Below are positions 50,614 through 59,660 of a stretch of 64,000 nt of DNA, in pieces. The first letter of the stretch is position 1. Every line of letters begins with the position of its first letter. The stretch comes from PALSA-1353 sp050012375 (GTDB taxonomy: Bacteria; Planctomycetota; Phycisphaerae; Tepidisphaerales; Tepidisphaeraceae). A program made the position numbers and the translations under genes. Under the pieces are notes generated by a model. That model was given only the letters and a program-made list of their open reading frames with translations. It ran no database searches and was not told the DNA's origin. Location of the stretch: contig JBEKHH010000007.1 in the NCBI GenBank assembly GCA_050012375.1, forward strand, positions 58,336 to 122,335, read 5' to 3'.

Positions 50614-51275
50614 GGCTGTGCTTCTTTCACTTTTGCGGTGACGGCCTTGCGAACAAAAAGGAGGCCGCCGTTGGGTCCAGGCAAAGCTCCTTTGATCAGC
50701 AGAAGATGGTTTTCCTTATCGACCTTCACCAGCGGATGGTTTCGCGCCGTGACGCTGTCCATGCCCATGTGGCCGGCCATGCGCACGCCCTTTTTGGGCT
50801 TGCCGCATTGACCGCGCCACGTCGCGCGCGACGCGATCGATCCGGGCGAACGGTGCTTGCGTTCGGTTCCGTGCGATCCCGGCTGCCCGCCGAAATGGTG
50901 CCGCTTCATCACGCCCGCAAACCCTTTGCCCTTGCTCGTCCCGATCACGTCCACGAACTGCACTTCGCTGAACAATTCCACGCCCACCTGCGCGCCGGCC
51001 GTCAAGGTCGTCGCTTCCTTCAGGCGGATTTCACGAAAATGCCGCTGCGGCCCGACGTTCGCCTTGGCGGCATGCCCCATCAGCGGAAACGTGCTCAGCT
51101 TCGGCTTACAGTCGCCAAAGCCGAGCTGCACGGCGTTGTAACCGTCGCTCTGCATGGTCTTCACCTGCGTGACGTGACACGGGCCGGCCCGCACGACGGT
51201 GACCGGCACCACCGCGCCCTTCACATCGTACACGCGGGTCATGCCCACTTTCGTGCCCAATAGTGCTGGCGTCAT
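50610..51275 (-). CDS. rplC: 50S ribosomal protein L3
   Basis: The 221-residue protein begins MTPALLGTKVGMTRVYDVKG and contains the L3 core (GTSKGKGFAGVMKRHHFGGQ and GSIASRATWRGQCGKPKKG). It follows a terminator-like hairpin in the spacer after rpsJ. Confidence 0.97.
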   Translation of the reverse strand: MTPALLGTKVGMTRVYDVKGAVVPVTVVRAGPCHVTQVKTMQSDGYNAVQLGFGDCKPKLSTFPLMGHAAKANVGPQRHFREIRLKEATTLTAGAQVGVELFSEVQFVDVIGTSKGKGFAGVMKRHHFGGQPGSHGTERKHRSPGSIASRATWRGQCGKPKKGVRMAGHMGMDSVTARNHPLVKVDKENHLLLIKGALPGPNGGLLFVRKAVTAKVKEAQP

Positions 51276-51375
51276 ATGCTCCGTCCGTCAACTTTCCAGA
51301 CACAACCACGCTCGTGACACGCGGCCCGGTTTCGGGCAAACGGGTTCTTGGATGAACCCCACGGTCCTTGCTGCG

Positions 51376-51403
51376 AAAAACGCCCCTTTTAATCAGGGGC
51401 GTT
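51376..51403 (-). terminator. Intrinsic-terminator-like hairpin between rpsJ and rplC
   Basis: Read on the minus strand, AACGCCCCT and AGGGGCGTT form a 9-bp stem with a loop of about seven bases, followed by five T. This is a full Rho-independent terminator pattern. It lies only 15 bases after the rpsJ stop, in the 142-base gap before rplC, so it would attenuate rplC and everything beyond unless read-through occurs. Confidence 0.8.
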
Positions 51404-51417
51404 ATATAACGACAAAA

Positions 51418-51726
51418 TTAAGCCTTGATCTTCACAAATACACCCGCCGGCACGACGAGGCGATTCAGCGCCTCCACCGTCCTGGCGGTCGGTTCGAAGA
51501 TGTCAATCACTCGCTTGTGCGTGCGCATCTCGAATTGCTCGCGACTCTTTTTGTCAATATGCGGACTCCGCAAAACGGTATACCGCTCAATCCGCGTCGG
51601 AACCGGGATCGGGCCGCAAACCCGCGCGTTTGTCCGCTTGGCGTGCTCGACAATCTCGCGCGCCGAAGCGTCCAATGCCCGATGGTCATACGCTTCCATT
51701 CGAATCCGAATCCGATCGCCTTGCAT
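51418..51726 (-). CDS. rpsJ: 30S ribosomal protein S10
   Basis: The 102-residue protein begins MQGDRIRIRMEAYDHRALDA and ends LPAGVFVKI-like (VVPAGVFVKIKA), with the S10 motif SPHIDKKSREQFEMRTHKR. S10 is also the NusE antitermination factor. It is the first gene of the cluster; the start is the second methionine of the frame, with GCGGAA upstream. Confidence 0.97.
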   Translation of the reverse strand: MQGDRIRIRMEAYDHRALDASAREIVEHAKRTNARVCGPIPVPTRIERYTVLRSPHIDKKSREQFEMRTHKRVIDIFEPTARTVEALNRLVVPAGVFVKIKA

Positions 51727-51747
51727 GATTCCGCGCTTCCGATTGAT

Positions 51748-51780
51748 CCCCGTTTGCCGCAAGTCAAGCCCGCAACGGGG
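51748..51780 (-). promoter_or_regulatory. Hairpin in the leader of rpsJ
   Basis: The leader between the predicted promoter and rpsJ contains CCCCGTTGC and GCAAACGGGG, which pair with one bulge. It could be a ribosomal-protein regulatory structure, but it does not match one I know. Confidence 0.4.
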
Positions 51781-51792
51781 GAAAGAGGAAAC

Positions 51793-51820
51793 AATCTACT
51801 GATGCCCAAAACGATGTCAA
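51793..51820 (-). promoter_or_regulatory. Sigma-70 promoter of the ribosomal cluster
   Basis: On the minus strand TTGACA and TAGATT stand 16 bases apart, 67 bases before the rpsJ start codon. The -35 is consensus. It is the only clear promoter I see for the whole rpsJ-to-rplQ run. Confidence 0.6.
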
Positions 51821-51900
51821 GCCCGCCGCTGGCGCTATTTTGTCCGCGCCGCCGTGCCAATTCTTGCAACCGCCAATCATTCTATTGTAGCTTTCCGCCC

Positions 51901-53649
51901 ATGGCCCGAACCGACCTGCGCTTGGCCTGCCTCTGCGGCGGGATCGTCCTGGCCGCCTTCCTCGTCGTAAATCCCTTCGCCCCAATGCCCTTTGATGACG
52001 ACTGGTCCTACGCCTTCTCCGTCCGGGAATTGCTTCGCAACGGCCATCTGGTTTACAACGGTTGGAGCGCCCCGCTGATCATTACGCACGTCTGCTGGGC
52101 CGCCCTCTTCGCCAAAATATTCGGCTACTCGTTCGTCGTGCTGCGATTCAGCACTTTGCCGCTGGTAATGGGTTGCGGCTTCCTCGCCTATCTCCTGGCC
52201 CGCAGCGCCGATTTGCCCCCCGCCTGGGCGTTTTTTTTCTTCCTTTTGTTGTGCCTCTCCCCGCTTTTCCTGCCGCTGGCGCTTTCCTTCATGACCGATG
52301 CTCCCGCCCTCTTCTATACCCTGTTGTGTCTCTACGCCTTCGTGCGCACCGCCCAATCGCAACGGGCGCCCATCTGTTGCGCCTGGCTCGCGGGCGGCAT
52401 CGTATTCGGCATCATTGGCGGCATGGGCCGGCAGACGGTCTGGGTCGTGCCGCTGTCGGTCGTTCCCTATCTCCTATTGCGTCGCCGCCGCCAAGCTTGG
52501 TTCCTCGCCGCCGCGGCGGTCGGATGGATGCTTGTTGTTGCCGATATCTGTTTCAGCCTGCGATGGTTTGACCGCCAACCGTGGGTCTATCTCGACCCCC
52601 CGATCCTTCTCGGGCTGCGCCAAAGCCTCCGCCAGCCGGGGATTGCCTTCAACAATCTGGTGATGGTTTGCTTTACAACGGTCATGCTCGTTCTCCCCGC
52701 CGCCCTGCCGTTTGCTTCGGCATCCATGGCCAGATTGTGGCGTCTGCGAAACACGTGGCGCGGCGCGCTCACCGCCGTCACCATCTGCCTGCTCTCTCTG
52801 GGGATTGCGCTGCATCCGTCCTTTGGAATGGCGCCATGGCTCTTCAACGTTATCTCCGTCCATGGAGTCATCGGGAACCTGGAACTCTCGGGCCACCGCC
52901 CGGTCGCGCTGCCCCTTCCGGCTCGTGGTTGCATCTCTGCACTCGTTCTGGCGAGCTGCTATTTTCTGCTCGCCAGGATCATCGAGTTCGCCTTCGAGCC
53001 AGGCGCTTGCTTGGCTCGCATGCGCGGCTTCTTCGCCCAGCCGTCGCCCGCTCTCCCAATTCTCGCGATTTTCGGCTCGGTTTATTTCGCACTGATGTTT
53101 CTTCGATCCGGCCAGGAAGACATCGTCTTTGACCGCTATTGCCTGCCGCTCATTCCCTGTCTGGCCATTCCCCTTCTCCGGCTATACAAGCCCCGGGCAA
53201 TCGCCTGGTCCCTGCTGGCGATCTATATCGCTTACGGCCTGGCATCCACGCAGGACAATCTCGCCCTGGCCGCCGCCCGCCGCGCAGCCGTCAATCGCCT
53301 CGAAGCCGCTGGCGTGCCCTCCACCGAGATCGCCGCCGGGTTTGAATATGATTTTTACACTCAGCTCGAACAAGCGGGCCACGTCAACCGATATGGAATC
53401 CGCAATCCCCCCAATGCATTCAACGAATTCCAGGGCTACACACCCGCCCTGAAATGCCGCTACCGCGTGGAGTACGCCCCCGATGCCGACACGCTCCCGT
53501 CCCCTTTCGGCTCAATCGATTACGCGTCCTGGCTCCCGCCCTTCCACCGCCGGGTTTTCATCGATCAATTCAAGCATCCCTGGTGGCTCGATCCCAACCG
53601 AAAGAGCAAAACCCCCGATCCGATGAGCTACGAATCGTTTTACGATTGA
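51901..53649 (+). CDS. GT39/ArnT-like membrane glycosyltransferase
   Basis: The 582-residue protein has ten or more hydrophobic helices. The first periplasmic loop carries PFDDDWSY (residues 30-37), the acidic motif of lipid-linked-sugar transferases of the ArnT/PMT type. A long C-terminal soluble part follows. The donor and acceptor are unknown. The gene is on the opposite strand to fusA and rpsJ and separates them. I start it at the ATG 51901 because the longer upstream frame overlaps rpsJ. Confidence 0.72.
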   Translation: MARTDLRLACLCGGIVLAAFLVVNPFAPMPFDDDWSYAFSVRELLRNGHLVYNGWSAPLIITHVCWAALFAKIFGYSFVVLRFSTLPLVMGCGFLAYLLARSADLPPAWAFFFFLLLCLSPLFLPLALSFMTDAPALFYTLLCLYAFVRTAQSQRAPICCAWLAGGIVFGIIGGMGRQTVWVVPLSVVPYLLLRRRRQAWFLAAAAVGWMLVVADICFSLRWFDRQPWVYLDPPILLGLRQSLRQPGIAFNNLVMVCFTTVMLVLPAALPFASASMARLWRLRNTWRGALTAVTICLLSLGIALHPSFGMAPWLFNVISVHGVIGNLELSGHRPVALPLPARGCISALVLASCYFLLARIIEFAFEPGACLARMRGFFAQPSPALPILAIFGSVYFALMFLRSGQEDIVFDRYCLPLIPCLAIPLLRLYKPRAIAWSLLAIYIAYGLASTQDNLALAAARRAAVNRLEAAGVPSTEIAAGFEYDFYTQLEQAGHVNRYGIRNPPNAFNEFQGYTPALKCRYRVEYAPDADTLPSPFGSIDYASWLPPFHRRVFIDQFKHPWWLDPNRKSKTPDPMSYESFYD

Positions 53650-53965
53650 CAGAACGCTGGCTGTGAAATGTTACTTTTTCAGAATTGATTAGTGTACGCT
53701 AGTTTTTCAACTCGCCGTAAGCGATTTTGTAGAATATGCTTGTGATTGGCCGGTGCAAACGCTGCTTTTGGGATAGATGTGGCGCGCCTCATTTTTATGA
53801 TTATTGCTGCCCTGTGCGTGGCGCATGGTCATTCATAGAAAATCGCTCACGAGCCGCTTCATTCCTCGCCGAACAGAATTACGATTAAGTGTTTCGGTCG
53901 AGTGTGGCCACTTCGGCGTCAGGTCCTACCTGGATACAATAATGAGGCCGCAAAAAGGAATCCGG
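53650..53965. other. AT-rich spacer before the ankyrin gene
   Basis: No gene is supported. The region is richer in A and T than its surroundings. A TACAAT box at 53935-53940 stands 25 bases before the chosen start of the ankyrin gene, with a weak TTCGGC 17 bases upstream and a CAGGT-CCT-ACCTG palindrome between. Confidence 0.5.
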
Positions 53966-54592
53966 ATGCCCATTCGCGATGATAACTCCACGAGGATACG
54001 TTTGCCGAGGAACTACGAACGGAACCCAGACGTGGATCGTCTCATTTGGGCGGCCCAAATCAGCGTCAACGGAATCGACCGGGCGTTGGATAGTGGCATA
54101 GACGTGAACGCCCAGGACAGTTACGGCTTCACCGCCCTGTTTGCCCTCGTCGAGATGGGAAAATGCGAAACCATCGCCCACCTGATTCGCCGAGGAGCGG
54201 CGATCAACCATAAAACCCTTCGGCCGGGGACCACTCCATTGCATTATGCCGCGAAGCGCAGCTGTAAAGAGGTCAGCCTCCTGCTCGACCACGGGGCCGA
54301 TCCGAACATTCAAGACAGGCACGGAAGAACGCCGCTCCATTTCGCAGCCTATTTCGGCAACCCGAACCTTCTGCCTTTCCGGGTCACGAATCGAGATCAG
54401 GATGTAGCTCGACCGGACGAGGATGCCTCGCTCCACGGATTCCCTGTCTCGGACGATGAATTCCATCCCTGTAATTCTAAGCCTGCCGGGATAACGCTGC
54501 GAAATACGCTCGGGGTGATTGGGCTGAGCCTCTCGGCGGGCGCGGTCCTTGCGCCGGTCGTCGAATGCTTCATCGTCACATTTCACTGGTGA
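53966..54592 (+). CDS. Ankyrin-repeat protein, probably chimeric at its C-terminus
   Basis: I start at the ATG giving MPIRDDNSTRIRLPRN, with AAGGA seven bases upstream. About four ankyrin repeats follow (SYGFTALFALVEMG, TTPLHYAAKRS, RTPLHFAAYFG). At about residue 133 (54363) the ankyrin consensus stops and the last 75 residues look unrelated. On the opposite strand the segment 54466 down to about 54359 reads MEFIVRDRESVERGILVRSS and further, which resembles a separate small-protein N-terminus. So the ankyrin gene may have lost its true end and run into another gene's fragment in antisense. Confidence 0.6.
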   Translation: MPIRDDNSTRIRLPRNYERNPDVDRLIWAAQISVNGIDRALDSGIDVNAQDSYGFTALFALVEMGKCETIAHLIRRGAAINHKTLRPGTTPLHYAAKRSCKEVSLLLDHGADPNIQDRHGRTPLHFAAYFGNPNLLPFRVTNRDQDVARPDEDASLHGFPVSDDEFHPCNSKPAGITLRNTLGVIGLSLSAGAVLAPVVECFIVTFHW

Positions 54593-54610
54593 GACACGTC
54601 CCCGGCCGGG

Positions 54611-56743
54611 CTACTTCAACTCCTCCAAAATCGCCGCCTTCACGTTCGCCGGCACCGCGGCGTACCTCAGCGGCTCCATCACCGAGCTGGCCCGGCCTTG
54701 GCTCATCGAGCGCAATTCCGTCGTGTACCCGAACATTTCGCTCAGCGGCACTTCCGCTTCCACGATCCGAATGTTGCCGCGCTGATCGCTGTTGACGATC
54801 ATCCCCCGCCGGCGATTCAGATCGCCCGTGACGTTGCCGACCCACTCCTCCGGCGTCGTCACGACCACCTTCATAATCGGCTCCAGCAGGGTCAGTCCGG
54901 CCTTCAGGCAGGCTTCCTTGAACGCGACCTGTCCCGCCAACTCGAACGCGATTTGCGAGCTGTCAACCGGGTGATAGCTGCCATCCACTAATGTCACCTT
55001 AATGTTGATCAGGGGATAATTGGCCAGCACGCCGGTCTTGGCGGCCATGCGGGCGCCGTATTCCACCGAGGGAATGAATTCCTTGGGGATCGAGCCGCCG
55101 AAGACCTTGTTCTCAAACGCGAAGCCGTCTTTCCAGCCCCACTTCTTGAGTTTGTCCGGTTCCACGCCGACGCCGTTGAAAGGCTCGATGTTGATCGAGC
55201 AATCGCCGAACTGACCGCGCCCGCCCGACTGCTTCACGTGCCTGCCGCGAACGTTCATCGCCCGGCCGGTAATTGTCTCTTTGTACGCGACTTTCGGCCT
55301 GCCGACGTTGACTTCCACGTTGTGATCGCGGGTCAGACGGTTGCGGAGGATCTCCAGGTGCAGCTCGCCCATGCCGGCGATGATGGTCTGGCCCGTTTCC
55401 TCATCGTAACTCGCCTGGAACGTCGGGTCCTCCCGCTTGAGGGTCGTCAATGCTTCGCCCAGCTTTTGTTTGTCCGCCGCAGTCTTCGGCTCGATCGACA
55501 TGCTGATGACCGGCTCGGGGAAGGTGGGCCGTTCCAGGATGATCGGATGATCCGGATCGCAAAGCGTATCCCCGGTCAGCGCGTCCCTCACCCCGATGCA
55601 CGCGACGATATCGCCCGGTTCGGCCACGTCGATCGGATTGCGGTCCGCCGCGTGCATCTGGAACATCCGGCTGATGTTCTCCCGCTTGTTGCGGTTGCTG
55701 TTGAGCACGCGGTTGCCCTTTTCCAGCGTGCCGCTGTAGATGCGAACGTATGTCAAATCCCCGTGCTGGTCGTTGACGATCTTGAACACCAATCCGCAGA
55801 ACGGCTCGTTCGGGTCGGGATGCCGCTCGATAATCTTGCCGGCCGTTTTCACGTCGTGCCCCTGGATCGCGGGAAGGTCGATCGGGGACGGGAGGTAATC
55901 GATGACTCCATCCAGCAGGCGCTGAACTCCCACGTATTTCAATGCCGACCCGGTGAAGACCGGATGCAACTTAAAGTTGATGGTGGCGGCGCGCAAAGCC
56001 TTGCGCAGTTCCTGCTCGGTCGGCTCCTCGCTGGCGAGATATTTCGCCATCAGGTGATCGTCGGTCTCCGCCACCTTTTCGATCAGATCGTGCCGCCATT
56101 TTTCGTAGCGCTGTTTCTCCTCCGCTGGAATGGGCTTTTCGACGATGGTATTGCCGCGGTCCTTGTCGTCGCCGACGATATAGTAGATCGCCACCCCGCG
56201 CAGCAGGTCGATTATCCCCTTGAACGTGCCGGCCTGGCCGATGGGAATCTGCACGGCCACGGCGGGCGCGCCCAGGCGCTCGCGGATGGAATTAAAGCTG
56301 AAGTCAAAATCCGCCCCCACCTTGTCCATCTTGTTGACGAAGCAGAGCCGTGGAACGTTGTATTTGGTCGCCTGCCTCCAGACCGTTTCCGATTGCGCCT
56401 CGACGCCTTCCTTGCCGTCGAACACCGCGACCGCGCCGTCCAGCACCCGCAGCGAACGCTCCACCTCGGCCGTGAAATCCACGTGGCCGGGTGTGTCGAT
56501 CAGGTTTATCGTGTAGCGCTGGCCGTTGCGGTCCCAGGGACAGGTGGTGGCCGCGGAGTTGATGGTGATGCCCCGCTTCTGCTCTTCCTCGTCGAAGTCC
56601 ATGACCGCCGTGCCTTCGTGGACTTCACCCATTTTGTGGATCTTGCCCGTGTAATAGAGAACGCGCTCCGAGACGGTTGTCTTCCCGGCATCGATGTGGG
56701 CGGCAATGCCGATATTGCGGATCTTGGTCAGGTCGCGAGCCAT
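54611..56743 (-). CDS. fusA: Elongation factor G
   Basis: The 710-residue GTPase begins MARDLTKIRNIGIAAHIDAG and has the G motifs AHIDAGKTT, DTPGHVD and NKMD, the effector RGITI, and C-terminal domains including PIMKVVVTTPEEWVG. It catalyses ribosome translocation. AAGGA precedes the ATG. Its neighbours are not rpsL, rpsG or tuf. Confidence 0.96.
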   Translation of the reverse strand: MARDLTKIRNIGIAAHIDAGKTTVSERVLYYTGKIHKMGEVHEGTAVMDFDEEEQKRGITINSAATTCPWDRNGQRYTINLIDTPGHVDFTAEVERSLRVLDGAVAVFDGKEGVEAQSETVWRQATKYNVPRLCFVNKMDKVGADFDFSFNSIRERLGAPAVAVQIPIGQAGTFKGIIDLLRGVAIYYIVGDDKDRGNTIVEKPIPAEEKQRYEKWRHDLIEKVAETDDHLMAKYLASEEPTEQELRKALRAATINFKLHPVFTGSALKYVGVQRLLDGVIDYLPSPIDLPAIQGHDVKTAGKIIERHPDPNEPFCGLVFKIVNDQHGDLTYVRIYSGTLEKGNRVLNSNRNKRENISRMFQMHAADRNPIDVAEPGDIVACIGVRDALTGDTLCDPDHPIILERPTFPEPVISMSIEPKTAADKQKLGEALTTLKREDPTFQASYDEETGQTIIAGMGELHLEILRNRLTRDHNVEVNVGRPKVAYKETITGRAMNVRGRHVKQSGGRGQFGDCSINIEPFNGVGVEPDKLKKWGWKDGFAFENKVFGGSIPKEFIPSVEYGARMAAKTGVLANYPLINIKVTLVDGSYHPVDSSQIAFELAGQVAFKEACLKAGLTLLEPIMKVVVTTPEEWVGNVTGDLNRRRGMIVNSDQRGNIRIVEAEVPLSEMFGYTTELRSMSQGRASSVMEPLRYAAVPANVKAAILEELK

Positions 56744-57223
56744 AACAATCCTTGGCCGTTTCTCGTCAAAAGGACATCGAAGGTAGGCCGCGACGGCGGC
56801 CAAAGTTTCGCTCCTGCCGCATCGAGCCGGTCGAAAGAGCGGAGTAATGTAATCGCCGCCCATCAATCGTCAAGCGGCACTACCTTCCACACAATTTTGA
56901 CATAAGAACCTCCCGTGCAAAACCTCAGATTGACCGGCGCAAATGTGATGCGATAAATTTTCTCATATTCCTCGTTTACCGCTCGATTTCACTTAACCAA
57001 CCAGCTATCACAGGCCGATAAGTCCAAAAGCCGGCATAAGCCTCATATTCGGCTTAAACGGGCAGGAATCAAATAATAGTCGAACCGAACCATCCGGGTA
57101 GCCCCGTGGATGACCCAATCGGCTCCCCCGGAGGCTCGGCTCCCCTCGTGAACTATTTCTCGTGGCGAGCTCAGCCAGGCAATCCCAGCCAGCCCAACGG
57201 TCGTATTACTCATGAAGGAACTC
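56744..57223. other. Divergent spacer between fusA and the GH42-like gene
   Basis: This 480-base region holds no gene that I can support. It contains the fusA promoter (56846-56873). The GH42-like side is AT-rich without a clear promoter. Confidence 0.6.
56846..56873 (-). promoter_or_regulatory. Sigma-70 promoter of fusA
   Basis: On the minus strand TTGACG and TACATT stand 16 bases apart, about 100 bases before the fusA start codon. Confidence 0.5.
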
Positions 57224-59356
57224 ATGAGAAGAGCTGTGATAATCGCTGAGATCGTTTTCCTGATCGGGTGGTTCGCCTATCCGTATCTGAGCAACGCCAA
57301 TTCCCCATCCGATTCGGTCTCCCACGCCGCTGTCCAAGGCTCGGTCGGCCATTTCTCATTGCTGAATTCCCCCCCCTTCCGCCAGATCCATGGCCGCGAG
57401 GGCTTCTGGCGCTTGGGGGAAGACCAGGCGGGTGTCTGGTGGTTCGTTTCACCGTCGGGACAACGGGAGTTTCTCAACACCGTCACCACGGTTCAACCGG
57501 AGCAATCCGGCCGCGAGCGAGGCGCGGTGGGCTTTGTGTCCTCGAACTGGGACGGCAAGTATCAGGATGCCGACCTCAACTCCTGGGCGCGGGCAACCGT
57601 CAAGCGGGTCGAGGACTACGGCTTCAAGGGCCTCGGCGCCTGGTGCAATCCGGCGTTTCATCGCTTCGACGTGCCCATGAGCCAGGACCTCAACCTCTGG
57701 GCATGGGTCAACGACGACTCCAAGCGCTTTTATTCACCCGGCTGGGCCGAAGGCGCCGAGCAGGCCGTAAAAGCCCAGGTGCTTCCGCTGAGGGACAACC
57801 GCTCTCTGGTGGGCTATTTTCTGGATAACGAATTGGAATGGGGCGACGGCTTCTCCGGGCCGGACGCTTATTTCGACAATCTGCCCAACACCGATCCCAA
57901 TCGTCAGCAGGTCCTACAAACCATCCATTGGGTCTGGCCGGAACTGCATGATTTCAATCTCGCCTGGGGCGTCAACCTGACGAATTGGTCGCAGTTGGAA
58001 AGCTGGCCCGCGTTGCCCCGGGAGGAATCCCGCGCGTATGACCGCCTCAGCAACGCCTGGCTCTCTCACCTGGCCCTGAACTATTTCCGTTACACGACCG
58101 CCCTGGTCCGTCGCTATGACCCAAACCATCTGATCCTCGGCGTGCGGTTCAAAGGGTTTGCTCCCGAGGAAGTGGTATCCGCTTCGCGTGATTACACCGA
58201 TGCCCAGTCGCTGAACTATTACGTCAGCGACGCCCAGCTCGACGCGGAGATGTTTCGCATGATGTATCTCCGCTCCAACCAGCCCATCGTCATCAGCGAA
58301 TATTCCTTCCATTCCCTGGATGGCCGCAGCGGAAATCGCGACTCCGTCGGGTTCTCCGGCCAGGTTTCCGACCAACAGGCCCGAGCCGACGGCTACCGCC
58401 TCATGACCACGCGACTGGCGCGCGTTCCCTACATCGTCGGCGCCGACTGGTTCCAATGGTGCGACGAGCCGCCCACCGGACGCAGCAGCGACGGCGAAGA
58501 CGTCAACTTCGGCGTCGTCGATGTACACGACAAGCCTTACGAGCTGCTGGTTGGCGCCGTCCGCCAGACCGCCCCAACCCTCAACCCGCTCCACGCCCGC
58601 AGCGGCTCCGATCCCCAATCGGACCTCTGGCGGGAAAGCTATTCCGTCAGACCGGTCATGCACGTCCCCTACCTCGCCGCGGCTCCGGCCCTCGACGGAA
58701 ACTTGACCGGATGGACCAGCGCCGCCCGCCTGGACGGCATCCACGGCGAACAGACCGTCGATCTCGATCGGCTCAAGCTCCGAACGCCCGACGCTTTTCT
58801 TGGTTGGACCCGCGACGGGTTGTACCTGGCGTTGCAGGTCTTCGACCGTCACATCGAAAGCGCCCCGGCAACGGCGTGGTGGTGGACCCGCGATAACATC
58901 GAGTTCTTCATCTCCACGCGCCCCGTTCCCCCCGACCAGGACGGCTATGACGTCAACTGTCACCAGTTCTTCGTCGTCCCCCGCGATCCCGCCGCCGACA
59001 ATGCCGCGGTCGTCGGGCAGTGGCACCGCGACGGCGACGCCCTGAAGGACAACGTGATCCCGCAGCCCTTGATCCGCAACACCGTGAAAATCCTCCCCGA
59101 TCGCTACGTCGTCGAGATGTTCATTCCCGCAAAGGCCCTGCACGGCTACGATCCCCAGCACCAGCGCAGGCTGGCATTCAATCTCGACGTTCGCGATTTC
59201 ACCACCGCGACCAGCTTCTTCTGGTCCGCTCCGAAGTCCGCTCGCACGGAGCTTCGGCCCAACACCTGGGGCACGCTCTACCTCGACCCGCCCCCCAGCA
59301 GCATCATCGCCCGCGCGGCTCAGTCCCCGTCCGAATCGATTGTCACCCACAGATAA
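57224..59356 (+). CDS. Membrane-anchored GH42/agarase-like glycosidase with CBM9 domain
   Basis: I use the second ATG (57224) because AAGGA stands five bases upstream. An N-terminal hydrophobic helix acts as signal or anchor. The barrel carries the acid/base Glu203 in FLDNELEWG and the nucleophile Glu359 in VISEYSFHS, the pattern of clan GH-A agarase/GH42-related enzymes. Residues from about 485 form a CBM9-type sugar-binding domain (PALDGNLTGWTSA, then WTRDNIEFFIST and RYVVEMFIPAKALHG). The substrate is probably an algal or plant galactan, which is inference. Confidence 0.75.
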   Translation: MRRAVIIAEIVFLIGWFAYPYLSNANSPSDSVSHAAVQGSVGHFSLLNSPPFRQIHGREGFWRLGEDQAGVWWFVSPSGQREFLNTVTTVQPEQSGRERGAVGFVSSNWDGKYQDADLNSWARATVKRVEDYGFKGLGAWCNPAFHRFDVPMSQDLNLWAWVNDDSKRFYSPGWAEGAEQAVKAQVLPLRDNRSLVGYFLDNELEWGDGFSGPDAYFDNLPNTDPNRQQVLQTIHWVWPELHDFNLAWGVNLTNWSQLESWPALPREESRAYDRLSNAWLSHLALNYFRYTTALVRRYDPNHLILGVRFKGFAPEEVVSASRDYTDAQSLNYYVSDAQLDAEMFRMMYLRSNQPIVISEYSFHSLDGRSGNRDSVGFSGQVSDQQARADGYRLMTTRLARVPYIVGADWFQWCDEPPTGRSSDGEDVNFGVVDVHDKPYELLVGAVRQTAPTLNPLHARSGSDPQSDLWRESYSVRPVMHVPYLAAAPALDGNLTGWTSAARLDGIHGEQTVDLDRLKLRTPDAFLGWTRDGLYLALQVFDRHIESAPATAWWWTRDNIEFFISTRPVPPDQDGYDVNCHQFFVVPRDPAADNAAVVGQWHRDGDALKDNVIPQPLIRNTVKILPDRYVVEMFIPAKALHGYDPQHQRRLAFNLDVRDFTTATSFFWSAPKSARTELRPNTWGTLYLDPPPSSIIARAAQSPSESIVTHR

Positions 59357-59450
59357 CATGGCAATCGCATGTTGACTTGCTTATCCCCTCTCCCCAACAG
59401 CTTTTGACGATCACCGTAACCCCACGGTTCATCACTCTTTCAATCCAATA

Positions 59451-59562
59451 TTTAACCGCGGAGCACGCGGAGATCGCTGAGAAGAACCGAGAAAAAACTC
59501 GTTCTTGCGTTTCTTCTCCGCGTCTGTCTCTGCGGTCTCAGCGCACTCTGCGGTTCAATTAA
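59451..59562. repeat. Hairpin repeat (CGCAGAG family)
   Basis: The 304-base spacer before putA holds this element and no gene. The left arm starts TTTAACCGCGGAGCACGCGG and the right arm ends ACTCTGCGGTTCAATTAA, its near complement. The loop is AT-rich. It is the fourth clear member of the family seen at 3069, 13130 and 13985. Confidence 0.88.
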
Positions 59563-59588
59563 ACCGTGAAATGAGGGAGCTCGCGCGA

Positions 59589-59616
59589 TTGCTGAACAGT
59601 GTGGCAGATGTATTTA
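59589..59616 (+). promoter_or_regulatory. Possible promoter of putA
   Basis: TTGCTG and TATTTA stand 16 bases apart, 44 bases before the putA start. Both boxes are only fair matches. Confidence 0.3.
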
Positions 59617-59660
59617 TCCCACTTCGATGTGAATAATCATACGGAACCACGCGCCTGGCC

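Noticed and set aside
55238..56905. A 555-residue open frame opposite fusA
   Set aside because: It is antisense to a complete elongation factor G with all motifs and has no recognisable domain or start signal.
57914..59359. A 481-residue open frame opposite the GH42-like gene
   Set aside because: It is antisense to a conserved enzyme with both catalytic Glu residues and has no start signal.
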